From: Clavaria fumosa
Taxonomy: Eukaryota > Basidiomycota > Agaricomycetes > Agaricales > Clavariaceae
Assembly: GCA_951802425.1 (NCBI GenBank)
Contig: OX637805.1
Location: forward strand, 1,984,001-2,048,000
Length of the DNA: 64,000 nt
Reading direction: 5' to 3'
Shown one piece after another: positions 55,301-64,000 of the stretch. The notes below the pieces were generated by a model that was given only the letters and a program-made list of their open reading frames with translations, made no database searches and was not told where the DNA came from. Both the position numbers and the translations under genes were made by a program. Within the stretch, counting starts at the first letter, position 1. The number at the start of each line of letters is the position of its first letter.

Positions 55301-55585
55301 CCAGCTTTTTTGATCTAATTTGTCATGTAAGTGAGAGAAATGTTTGAATAGGGTGCTTCAGACCCTCTACACTGGTTCCTAAAATGGGTGTCAGCCAGCC
55401 CTGTTGAAAGGGTATCATCATTACCATGGGATCCCTGTATGCCTGGCAGGATTTTGGTATATCAAGTTGATTGGCCAAGCCTATAAAGCTATATCTTGGC
55501 CGACGATCGGCTGGGCCCATAAAAAGGGCATCAGTCAAAATTGGCTAGGCCTTTTGGATGGGGGGTGGGTGTGCTGAAGGGGGTG

Positions 55586-55964
55586 GGATGGCATTATGTC
55601 CATGGGAGAGGGAGAGGGGACCAACTATGTCCACATGAGATCACTGACCAGGGACCATTGGGAACAGGGTGGGGGTGGAGTGGAGCAGCCCACTTGGTAT
55701 GGTCAGGCTTTGTCTGCTGGCATGTCTCACACCCCTGGGCATACCAATCTGCATCTTTCACCATGTCCAGCCACCAATAACCCTTCACTAGTGCTGCTCT
55801 CAACTTCCAGGGCCCAGGGTGTCCAGCAGCAGGGAGGTCATGCTCAAATTTGAGGACAGCCTCAAGAGCTCCCAGGGGGACCCAAGTAAGTATCCCCTTT
55901 TGCCAGAGTCCAGCGCGATCTTGTGTCCACTTGTCGTCAAGCTCCTTAAATTTCTGCAAGTGTT
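55586..55964 (-). pseudogene. Ty3/Gypsy integrase zinc-binding fragment
   Basis: Minus frame: KFKELDDKWTQDRAGLWQKG, EHDLPAAGHPGPWKLRAALV, KGYWWLDMVKDADWYAQGCE, TCQQTKPDHTKW. This is the H-H-C-C integrase N-domain (HDLPAAGH...CETC). It then reads GPLPLPHGHNAI, the start of the integrase core, where the long-TIR element cuts in. The other side is cut by the KDZ element at 55965. Confidence 0.75.
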
Positions 55965-56352
55965 CTCGCTGCTTGGCTGATGCATTGCTCACTGCCTTCA
56001 ACAGCGAACTTAGCTATTCTCAATTATCTCAATGAATATTAATTGCTTTGACACCGGACTTTCTCTGCTGTGATGCTACACCTTAAGCTGATTGAACAAT
56101 GAATGTCCTGTCTTCCTTGGTGCAGCAACAACGTTGCTCGCTGTCCTTGATGGTGAGCTCAACGATTTCAGTGACCATGACTTGCATTGACATTGGGCTT
56201 TCATCAGGGCTTGAACAAGATAACATCCAAGGCCACCTAAGAGTGAACACAAATATACAATGGGCAAAGTACTAATGACAATGGTGCACAATGTCGGCCA
56301 ATAACATTGCATCCACTCATCATCACCTCCCTACTCGCCATTCCCAGGCGAT

Positions 56353-57402
56353 CCTGTAGTTTTGATGTATCATATGCACCAAATTGATGCATTTGAGTGA
56401 TGAACAATTAGCATCAATTGGTGCATGCACCTGATGTATCACTTTGGAGCATCTGATGCATTACCTTGTGGATGGTACATCTGATATATCATGATGCCAG
56501 ATGATGCATCTGCCATAGCCATGGATGGTGAATGTATCATGCATACATAATGTTGAATCAGCATGTCAGCATCTGATATATTGTTGAAGCTGTTCTGGAA
56601 ATTTGGCACATCTGATATAACATGGACATTCAATACATCACTGCCAGTGCTTATCCAAAAATGAATAAAAAAGCGAATTTATTATCATTAAACTTAAACT
56701 TATTAATGTATTACAGTAATGACTAATATTAAATCTATTTCTATATAAATTCTATTTATTCACACTCTATCACAAGTCCTGAAGTTGGGAGAAAGTGGGG
56801 GGGGAAGCAGGGCAAGTTGCTGTATTTATATGCCACGCTTTGTGGCTGTGCAAACGCGTGACATGGTAATGTTGATTAGGTGTTACCATGTCACGCATTT
56901 GCACAGCCACAAAGTGCGGCATATAAATACAGCAACTTGCCCTGCTCCCCCCCCCACTTTCTCCCAACTTCAGGACTTGTGATAGAGTGTGAATAAATAG
57001 AATTTATATAGAAATAGATTTAATATTAGTCATTACTGTAATACATTAATAAGTTTAAGTTTAATGATAATAAATCCGCTTTTTTATTCATTTTTGGATA
57101 AGCATTGGCAGTGATGTATTGAATGTCCATGTTATATCAGATGTGCCAAATTTCCAGAACAGCTTCAACAATACATCAGATGCTGACATGCTGATACATC
57201 AACATTATGTATGCATGATACATTCACTGTCTATGGCTATGGCAGATGCATCATCTGGCATCATGATATATCAGATGTACCATCCACAAGGTAATGCATC
57301 AGATGCTCCAAAGTGATACATCAGGTGCATGCACCAATTGATGCTAATTGTTCATCACTCAAATGCATCGATTTGGTGCATATGATATATCAAAACTACA
57401 GG
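56353..57402. repeat. Giant near-perfect palindrome, 1,050 bp
   Basis: Left arm 56353-56869 and right arm 56883-57402 are inverted copies differing at scattered positions, with only about 13 nt between them. The ends are CCTGTAGTTTTGATG / CATCAAAACTACAGG-like. Outer parts are full of TGATGCATC and TGATATATCA words, the middle is AT-rich, and the centre carries GCAACTTGC...TTGTGGCTGTGCAAA. Identical short frames appear on both strands and are not genes. It sits at the 3' end of the KDZ accessory gene. Confidence 0.9.
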
Positions 57403-59771
57403 ATGTGGTGCCATTCCCCCTTCCACCTCCCTCCTCTGGAGACATCTCCTCAGGCCTTTGAGGCTTCCTGCTGGCAGTCTTCTTGCGTGGCTTATAGACT
57501 GTCTCACCTTGCGTTGTGCGTTCTCTGTTTGTTGTGATACGTTTCCTGAGGTCTTCAACAGAGAGAACTGCCCATTTGCAAGTCCCCTCTGTCAGCGCAA
57601 TGAGCAGGCATTCAACGTCAGCACATCTGCCAACTTTTGAGGGATTTCGTACATGGCCGACAGGCCAACCAACCAGCGAAATACCGTACGCCTCAACGAT
57701 TTTGGCTTCGTAGTTGTCATAGTTCATCTGGACCTTACTGGTGATATGCTCTGATTGTACAATTTGATCTGTATCAATATATGAGGGATCTGTATCCAAA
57801 GAAGGGGAGCAACAGACGCACTCAAGCCATCCTGAATCAAACAACGTGCTCGGCTGATTAATTGGACTGTTGGCTGATTTCTGGAGAGCTTCTGCTGGGC
57901 TAGGAGACATTGAAACATTGAATCTAGTCACACATGACGTATGTACCACCGCTGCCACCAACAAGGAATGACTCTAGCCTCAACACAAACTGCTCCAGTT
58001 CCATATCCAAGACATCCTTGAAGAACTTCTCGACACCAGGTGTATAGTGAATTTGTGGAGGGTGTGACTGATCCATAGCTTTACAGACAAAGACATAGAG
58101 GCCCTCGCCACCAGTCCTATTTTCTATGCCTGTCCACTGCCGTGATTTGTCAGGAATGCCTCACTAATGATAAAAAAAGGGTCAAACCTCGTTTTCCATG
58201 TCCTTGAACGAGTTGCTGACATCAACCAGCATCGCATGTGGATTAGCACGAACAATCACCTGGCGTTCGGTACGAGTAGTTTGAATTCCAGCCTTGAAGG
58301 GGTCCTTCTCATGTGCAGACATTGCTTTCCATTCATCTCGGATTACTTGACCACTTTGATTCATGATATCTTGAAGCTTGCAATCAGCTCGACGTTTTCA
58401 TCAAGAGCCTTACGAGCATGATAGACATCTTCTGTAAGCTTCTGCAGTTTTTCATGACAAGCCTGTTTTTGAGCTGTGGAGAGCTTCGCTGACTTACTAT
58501 GAAAACTTTTCATTTTTCACAGCAGGGGGATGTCGGAGGTCAACCTACGAACTATCACATGTTGAATAAAATGAGCACACATACACTTTGCCATGGATGA
58601 AATTCTACAGCACCAGAGAGGCCTAGGCACAAACAGTATGTCAATAACAGGTGTAGCATATCATACAGCATGGCAAGTCTCAGGAATGATACTACTTCTC
58701 CCTAGTTTGCCAAGCATGACCAGGATAATTGAATTGATATCGCACGGTTTCAGCCCACAAAGCCGCAGCTTATGATACCAGTTTTTGCACTCGTAGCCCA
58801 CCGATTCGACAAGACAGTGCTGGACCTCAGCATAAGAAAGAAAAGGAGCACCAGTGCGATAGAGAATTGCTGTGACCATGGCCGGAACAGCCACACGTGG
58901 GGCTCGGGAGGGGCAGAGCCCAGGGGTGGAGGTCTCGGAGGTGGAGGTCTCAGAGGTGCTTGGGGCCTGGGAGGTGTAGGGCCGGGGCAAAATCTTGGAG
59001 GTGCAGAGCCCAGGGGGCGAGATTTTAGAGGGATGTGGGGCTTGGGAGGTATAGGGCCTGGGGGGTGAGATTTCGGAGGTGCCGAGTGTCAGAGAGGCAA
59101 GCAGCTTGTTGGCGAGGGCAGAGGGGAGTTCCTTAGAGCAGTTGGGAGCTTGGTTGGGGGGAGGGTTAGCTCGGCATGAGGGGGGAAGTTCAGTGGCAGG
59201 GATAGACTCGTCATCACTGTCTGAAAAATGATTGAACATGGAAGATCTATGTTGGATAAGCTTGAGAACATACCTGGGCCATAGCCATCAGTGTCCTCTC
59301 GCTCATGCTCCCTATCCAACCTGCGCTCGATCTCACAAATGATCTCGTCTTCATCCGACAAATTGGTTGATGCTCTGCAATCTGATTGCTGGATTAAAAC
59401 GAAGAAAGCTCCAATATGCTCAGAGATGTACAGGCATCCTCCGAGTCCTCTCGCTGGCACTCTCTGACCAACCTCTTCTCCACATTGCTGACAATCTCCC
59501 TACGGAAAAGGTCTTCCAAAACTAATTTCATTGCCGGTAATGTCTGCTTCTTTTATCCCCTCAAACAGCATAGTTGTGTGGAATGGGATGGGCTTCCTCT
59601 CCTTTTGGGCCGCTCTCCACGGGGCATCGAAGATGGCAGTAATAGAGAATGTGACGTGCACCTGGGGCTGAGGGTAAGCCAATGACACAAATTGAAAGTA
59701 GTCTGCTGTCTTACCGGCCTGTCATATGTTTTGATAGCTGAGGCAGGGAACCATGGTGTGTGTTTGGACAT
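57403..59771 (-). pseudogene. KDZ-associated accessory gene (multi-exon, damaged)
   Basis: Starts ATG 59771 (MSKHTPWFPASAIKTYDRP), intron, then PQVHVTFSITAIFDAPWRAA. Further blocks: EIVSNVEKRLVRECQREDSE, EIICEIERRLDREHEREDTD (a related pair), a Pro/Ser-rich repeat region (ISPPRPYTSQAP), a basic helical segment (AKLSTAQKQACHEKLQKLTE), RDEWKAMSAHEKDPF, RANPHAMLVDVSNSFKDMEN, GGEGLYVFVCKAMDQSHPPQ, VQMNYDNYEAKIVEAYGISL and VGWPVGHVRNPSKVG. The last two blocks recur in many agaricomycete proteins found beside KDZ transposases. A frame break occurs near 58370. Function unknown; DNA binding is possible from the basic helices. Confidence 0.5.
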
Positions 59772-60167
59772 CTGCAAGACTGGAAGGATGTGGCGTAGAA
59801 CACAGAGGCGTTTTTTTGATCGATGTGATCACTCGTGCATGATCAATATTCAGTTAAGCTGTGTAGTGTAGTTCAACTCCCACTACAATTCTATTTCCTA
59901 TGAAGAAAGGTGCCCACCTTAAGATTACAACATCAAAACATGTTCGTAGTTCGACAAATTCATCATCTGGCCCTCGCCATCAATCCTTGAGCCTTGCACA
60001 AGTTGGACAGAAGCAAGAAAGATCATTGCGACGACAGCTGCAAGGTCAAACACACTATTTATGCATTCCAATCTACATACTCATGATGCCTTCTAGCATT
60101 GACTTCAATCACACAGCAACAACTCACAGAAGCAGCCCTTGAGACAGGCAAAAATCCTGACATCAAC

Positions 60168-63091
60168 ATGGCCGATAACAACAATATGACAGGTAGTCAG
60201 AATGATGGACAGTGGGAGGATGATGATGGTGCAGAGACGGATGCAATTTTGAAGTATGTCACACCAACCTCATTTCTGTATCTGTTTACAGCTAGTCCTA
60301 TAGCCTTGGTGTAGTACAGTACCCTCAGGCTTCTGATCAACGAATTTGGAGGGACCGAAACTGCGCTGCTCACTCCGCATGGGAGGCACTATTTCCTTCA
60401 CTAGTCAATACCTACCTCAAATGGAAACACCATATTATTACTGCTCCATGTAATACTGAGGAATGCCATATGTTTGAGCTCAAGATTATTGGGATACCAG
60501 GTGCACCTTTAGTAATACTACACCATAACCATGACTTCATGGATCATAACAGAATGCGAACAATGGTACACTGTCAATCAACTTCAAGATGAGGAAGCGA
60601 ACATTGCCCTTGCTCGCGTTGGTCTTCTGGGATGCTCCCCAACACAGCCTACTGTCGCTATCACAATTGAAACCCTTGAGCTCTACCACCAGATATGCCG
60701 GCGCCAACCATTGTTCAGCATACAGGCCATGATGAAGGTATTATGTGCCCTGAATGATGTGTGTCTCCTACTTTGCCTATTGCTTCAGCTGATGAGACTG
60801 TCCACCTGCCAGATCACATATTTTCAATCATTTCAGAAACAATTCTCTGCTGCCTTTGATGCTTATCTGGCAATTCTCCGGCTTGTCAAGTCTCGCATGA
60901 ACCAATTTCTGAGCTGGGAGTCTGTGGACTGGCAGATTCAAAATGCTTGTCCACCATGCTCATTCAAGACGAAGAACGAGCCGCTATTGATCCCTGCCCA
61001 TTTTCATGCCATGGATGGCAACTTCTTGGTCAAATGGGTTGTTCATTCTGGTGCAACAGATGAGAGGACATTTATCTCAGACTATCTTATTCCTCCTACA
61101 GACGTTGACTGTTTTAAGGATGATGTTCGTACTCGCCAACCGGCTAAAGCTAGTCCTTTTCTTTTTGAATCTACTGCATCTCGCATATCATGTACAGATA
61201 ACTGGACTGCAGCAAACAGCGTATCAGAAGAGACCGTTAAGGTTTTTGATCAGACAGGAATTTTCATTTGTGCTTGCTGCCATGGCATTATTGAAACCTT
61301 TACAGAGATTCGCTGTAGTGGAGAGCTGTAAGTGTATTACCATTTTGTTGTTCTTTGTCATTGAAGCCTGTTTTAAGGGCCAAGTACGGTCTCGCCACTG
61401 TCAACACAATCCTTAAGACATTTGGACAATCCCAGACCATTGGATCTGATATTGGTTGTTCATTCACTTCTACAGTTGCTAATAGCTCACTTGGCATGGA
61501 TGCCAAGCGGCTAGATCTCCGATTTGTGGTCAATGCTTTCCATGGGCATGCGCACAATCGTGCATGCCAGCTTCGTTTCTATCCGCTTTATCTCGAAGGC
61601 ATTGGACTTGAAGATCTTGAGACATGTGAACATGTGTTCTCTTCCTCAAATTCTGTTGCCCAGATCATCCACCATTCATCGCACTTCCATTGGCTCCAAT
61701 ACCTTGACCTCCACTTCCAACAGTGGGATCTTGACAAATATACGGAATTGAGTAAGTTTGCTCTCCATATGCGAATCTTTTGCCTTATCTGCTGTCTCTT
61801 GAGGCAGATTCTTGTATAATAATTACAATCAAGCCCTCACCACTATTCGAACTTGTGTTCCTGAAATTCGACACTTTGAGAAAACGTTCGGCTACTGCGA
61901 TCAAGACTTTATCAGCTGGCACAAGGAAGAATTGGACTATCTCCAAAATCTTTCTTCAGAGCCTGACCATGACATCCTTGCATCGTCCTATGTGGAAGCG
62001 CTTCAGGAACTTCAAAAGGCTGAGTAAGTTGTTGCATTTACACATTCCCTATTACTAATTTATGGGCCAGAGTGTGCTACAACACAATTACAACTGTCGC
62101 CTTCAATTTCGTGACCTATACATCTATTGACTTTACTGCTACTGGCTCTATCTGTAATCGCTCACAATCTGCAGCTAATGCTAGAGCCAACGAACTGGAG
62201 CAGAGATCAGCTCTCAATAAGCTTGGTCTTACCACCAATGCAGTCGAGGACATCGAGCGCCGTATGGGAATTGCAGAACGTTGGACACCAGACCATAGTG
62301 AATACCAGCAGGCTGCCAGTTATGTGAAGCACCGCTGCTTCATACGTGCTGTTGAGGTCTTAGAGGGACTCATGGTTCAGCGGTTGTTTGAGCTTTCAAA
62401 GGCCAATCTAATGGGTACAGGTAAGTTTGGTCCATCATATCGCTTTCATGGTCATTGGGAACAATATCTAGGCTACAAAATGCGCAAGCAAATATCAAAA
62501 GCCATTGCCCGCCATTCTGCTGCAGTCCGAACTGTGCTCGAGATGTACAACTGGCTTGCCCCCCAACAAGATCCACCTCGACCTCAACTTGATTATTCCA
62601 TGGTAGTAAGCTACACATGGCTTGGTGATTTTGAACTGCTCAAGCATTCTCGCTATGACATGCTTTCAAAGCCTTGGGCCCTCCCAAGCAACCGAGAAAT
62701 TGCCGCAAAGTTCTTCAAGGTCATCCGAGCTCAAGAGGAGTTGGTCCGTCTCAATGTTGAGATTTGCCGGCTTGCTGCCTGGCTTGATCATGAGGATCAA
62801 GTCCTGGACTCAGTTGCTCAAGAACTAGCATCCACTCACCCTGCATTTTCTGCTGAAATTCGCCAGCTAGAATTGTCCTGATGGCGCATCAACAATCACC
62901 ACTGCACTCGTCTATCCATGATATACAGTCTTGAGGGCTACAATGGCTCTCAACCACTGAGCAACAACTCACACAATACCAGCTTTACAGCAGAAACCGT
63001 TGACAAACCTGAAACACTTGTTCCTGACGAGGACGACGCTGTTGGTGATGAAGCAGCAAGGCTAGGAGACTTTCTTGATCATATTCATTGA
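60168..63091 (+). pseudogene. KDZ transposase
   Basis: Spliced gene, start tentatively ATG 60168 (MADNNNMTGSQNDGQWEDDD). Blocks: QRIWRDRNCAAHSAWEALFP, CEQWYTVNQLQDEEANIALA, TIETLELYHQICRRQPLFSI, CPPCSFKTKNEPLLIPAHFH, AMDGNFLVKWV, FISDYLIPPTDVDCFKDDVR, NWTAANSVSEETVKVFDQTG, FICACCHGIIETFTEIRCSG, AKYGLATVNTILKTFGQSQT, IGSDIGCSFTSTVANSSLG, VVNAFHGHAHNRACQLRFYP and GLEDLETCEHVFSSSNSVAQ. The CPPC, MDGN and YDIGC-like blocks are KDZ hallmarks. A TGA at 62879-62881 replaces a residue before WRINNHHCTRLSMIYSLEGY; the frame then continues to EAARLGDFLDHIH-stop (63089-63091). Probably inactive because of this TGA. Confidence 0.8.
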
Positions 63092-63489
63092 CTTTTGATG
63101 TATATATCATTATACTGAAAGCCTGATGTCAATGCGAGTCATGATCACTGAAATAGTTGAGCTCACCATCAAGGACATCGAGCAACATTGTTGCTGCACC
63201 AAGGAAGACAGGACATTCATTGTTCAATCAGCTTAAGGTGTAGCATCACAGCAGAGAAAGTCCAGTGTCAAAGCAATTAATATTCATTGAGATAATTGAG
63301 AATAGCTAAGTTTGCTGTTGAAGGCAGTGAGCAACGCATCAGCCAAGCAGCGAGCAATGCATTAGCCAAGTGGCGGGGACCGTGGGATGTTTGTTGTGGC
63401 CGTGCGTTATGTTTGTTGATGCTCATGTGCAACAGTTATGGTGGGCATGCAGTTTGTTTGTCTGGTGGCACAGCATAGAGCTGCTGAAA

Positions 63490-64000
63490 CCGCTGATGTG
63501 AGACTGTATGGGTACCACTAGCTAACTAGACACTGCGTGACATGTGCAACCCTTACCTAATTAGCTTGGTCAGTTGTGAGAATCAGGTGGGAACCTTCCC
63601 TGTCAACCGGAAGAGTGGCTTTGCCTGGGCAGAAAGGTTTGGGATGTGCCAACAGAGGTAGTTCAGCATCCTGCTGAATCTTTGTACCTCTTTCACATTC
63701 CTTGGTCTGGGCCAGTTATGGATCACCATGCCTTTAGCTGGGTCATGCTCCAGACAGTTGTGGGAGATCTTCATCCCCAGGAAGAAGATCTCACTCTTCT
63801 CAAACTTGCACTTGCTGAGTCTGAGACACAGCCCATTCTCCCCAAACTTCCTCAAGACCCAATCCATCCAATACTGGTGTGTAGCCAAATCCTCTGCAAA
63901 CACTATAACATCGTCGACATAGTCTCAGACATGCCCTCCTGCAATCTCTTCCTTCAACACATGGTTCATGAAGTGCTGGAAGGTCACAGGTGCATTCTGC
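63490..64000 (-). pseudogene. Ty3/Gypsy reverse transcriptase fragment (runs off window)
   Basis: Minus frame from the window edge: QNAPVTFQHFMNHVLKEEIA, then TGA (63925-63927), then DYVDDVIVFAEDLATHQYWM (active-site YVDD), RLSKCKFEKSEIFFLGMKIS, NVKEVQRFSRMLNYLCWHIP and AKPLFRLTGKV. This is the RT palm and thumb. The coding breaks off near 63580, before RNase H. In orientation and order it fits the 5' part of the same element as 55586-55964 and 52043-52367. Confidence 0.78.

Larger units (their letters stand above)
52368..55585. mobile_element. 3.2 kb DNA element with 283 bp terminal inverted repeats
   Basis: 52368-52650 and 55303-55585 are inverted copies of each other starting CACCCCCTTCAGCACACCC. 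Both edges interrupt the minus-strand Gypsy pol. The interior carries no recognisable transposase. It has a 134 bp triple repeat, three telomere-like hexamers and a GC-rich minisatellite. No clear target duplication: flanks read CTGGGGGG on the left and GGATGGCA on the right. Probably a non-autonomous DNA transposon; class unknown. Confidence 0.75.
55965..63354. mobile_element. KDZ (Kyakuja-Dileera-Zisupton) DNA transposon, 7.4 kb
   Basis: Inverted repeats of about 230 bp at the ends: 55965-56215 (CTCGCTGCTTGGCTGATGC...) and 63125-63354 (...GCATCAGCCAAGCAGCGAG). Between them are a plus-strand KDZ transposase and a minus-strand accessory gene, divergently arranged. Both ends lie in minus-strand Gypsy pol (integrase on the left, RT on the right), so it inserted into that retroelement. 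The right terminus has an extra partial subrepeat (GCAATGCATTAGCCAAG) and the target duplication is not clear. Confidence 0.75.

Noticed and set aside
54359..55347. Long Pro/Cys- and Gly/Arg-rich frames on both strands
   Set aside because: They follow from the GC-rich minisatellite, lie in all frames at once and show no domain or splice structure.
56439..57316. Identical short proteins on both strands
   Set aside because: They are produced by the palindrome arms and have no coding features.

Overview
The window is nuclear DNA of a filamentous basidiomycete fungus, most likely an agaricomycete. Genes are split by many 50-70 nt GT-AG introns, and I rebuilt several complete reading frames by joining exons with matching phase. 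The gene content is fungal: separate Nup96, TFIIE-alpha, histone H2B, a GRAB-domain golgin, an NB-ARC/TPR NLR and a KDZ transposase. No tRNA, rRNA or CRISPR array was recognised.

Layout. (1) 1-13.6 kb is a compact gene island: Nup96 (3' end outside the window), the GPI-anchor deacetylase PIG-L, a small DUF1770-like protein, TFIIE-alpha, a proline-rich PPxY membrane protein, an Old Yellow Enzyme-like oxidoreductase, a GPI-anchored glycosidase-like protein, an unassigned small protein and a coiled-coil protein. (2) 13.6-35.9 kb is a transposon-rich island with decayed Ty3/Gypsy elements, LTR relics and a hAT-type MITE. It also holds an NLR gene with about 20 almost identical TPR repeats and an alpha-dioxygenase-like haem peroxidase whose 3' end is duplicated 3.3 kb upstream. 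(3) 35.9-43.06 kb is a second gene island: Rud3-like golgin, a two-RRM RNA-binding protein, histone H2B and the RNase P/MRP subunit Pop7/Rpp20. (4) 43.06-64 kb is nested transposons: a 7.1 kb LINE with target-site duplications, a hAT relic, and a Ty3/Gypsy element on the minus strand that has been entered by a MITE, a 3.2 kb long-TIR element and a 7.4 kb KDZ element. The KDZ element itself contains a 1,050 bp near-perfect palindrome.

The conserved genes are unrelated housekeeping functions (nuclear pore, GPI anchor, transcription, chromatin, Golgi, RNA processing), so no operon-like cooperation is implied. The most unusual parts are the homogenised NLR repeat array ending at an LTR junction, the giant palindrome inside the KDZ element's accessory gene, and the nearly exclusive use of TGA among in-frame stops of the decayed elements, as expected from CpG deamination of CGA codons. 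I could run no database search. Family names rest on recognised motifs and splice models on hand-checked phase.
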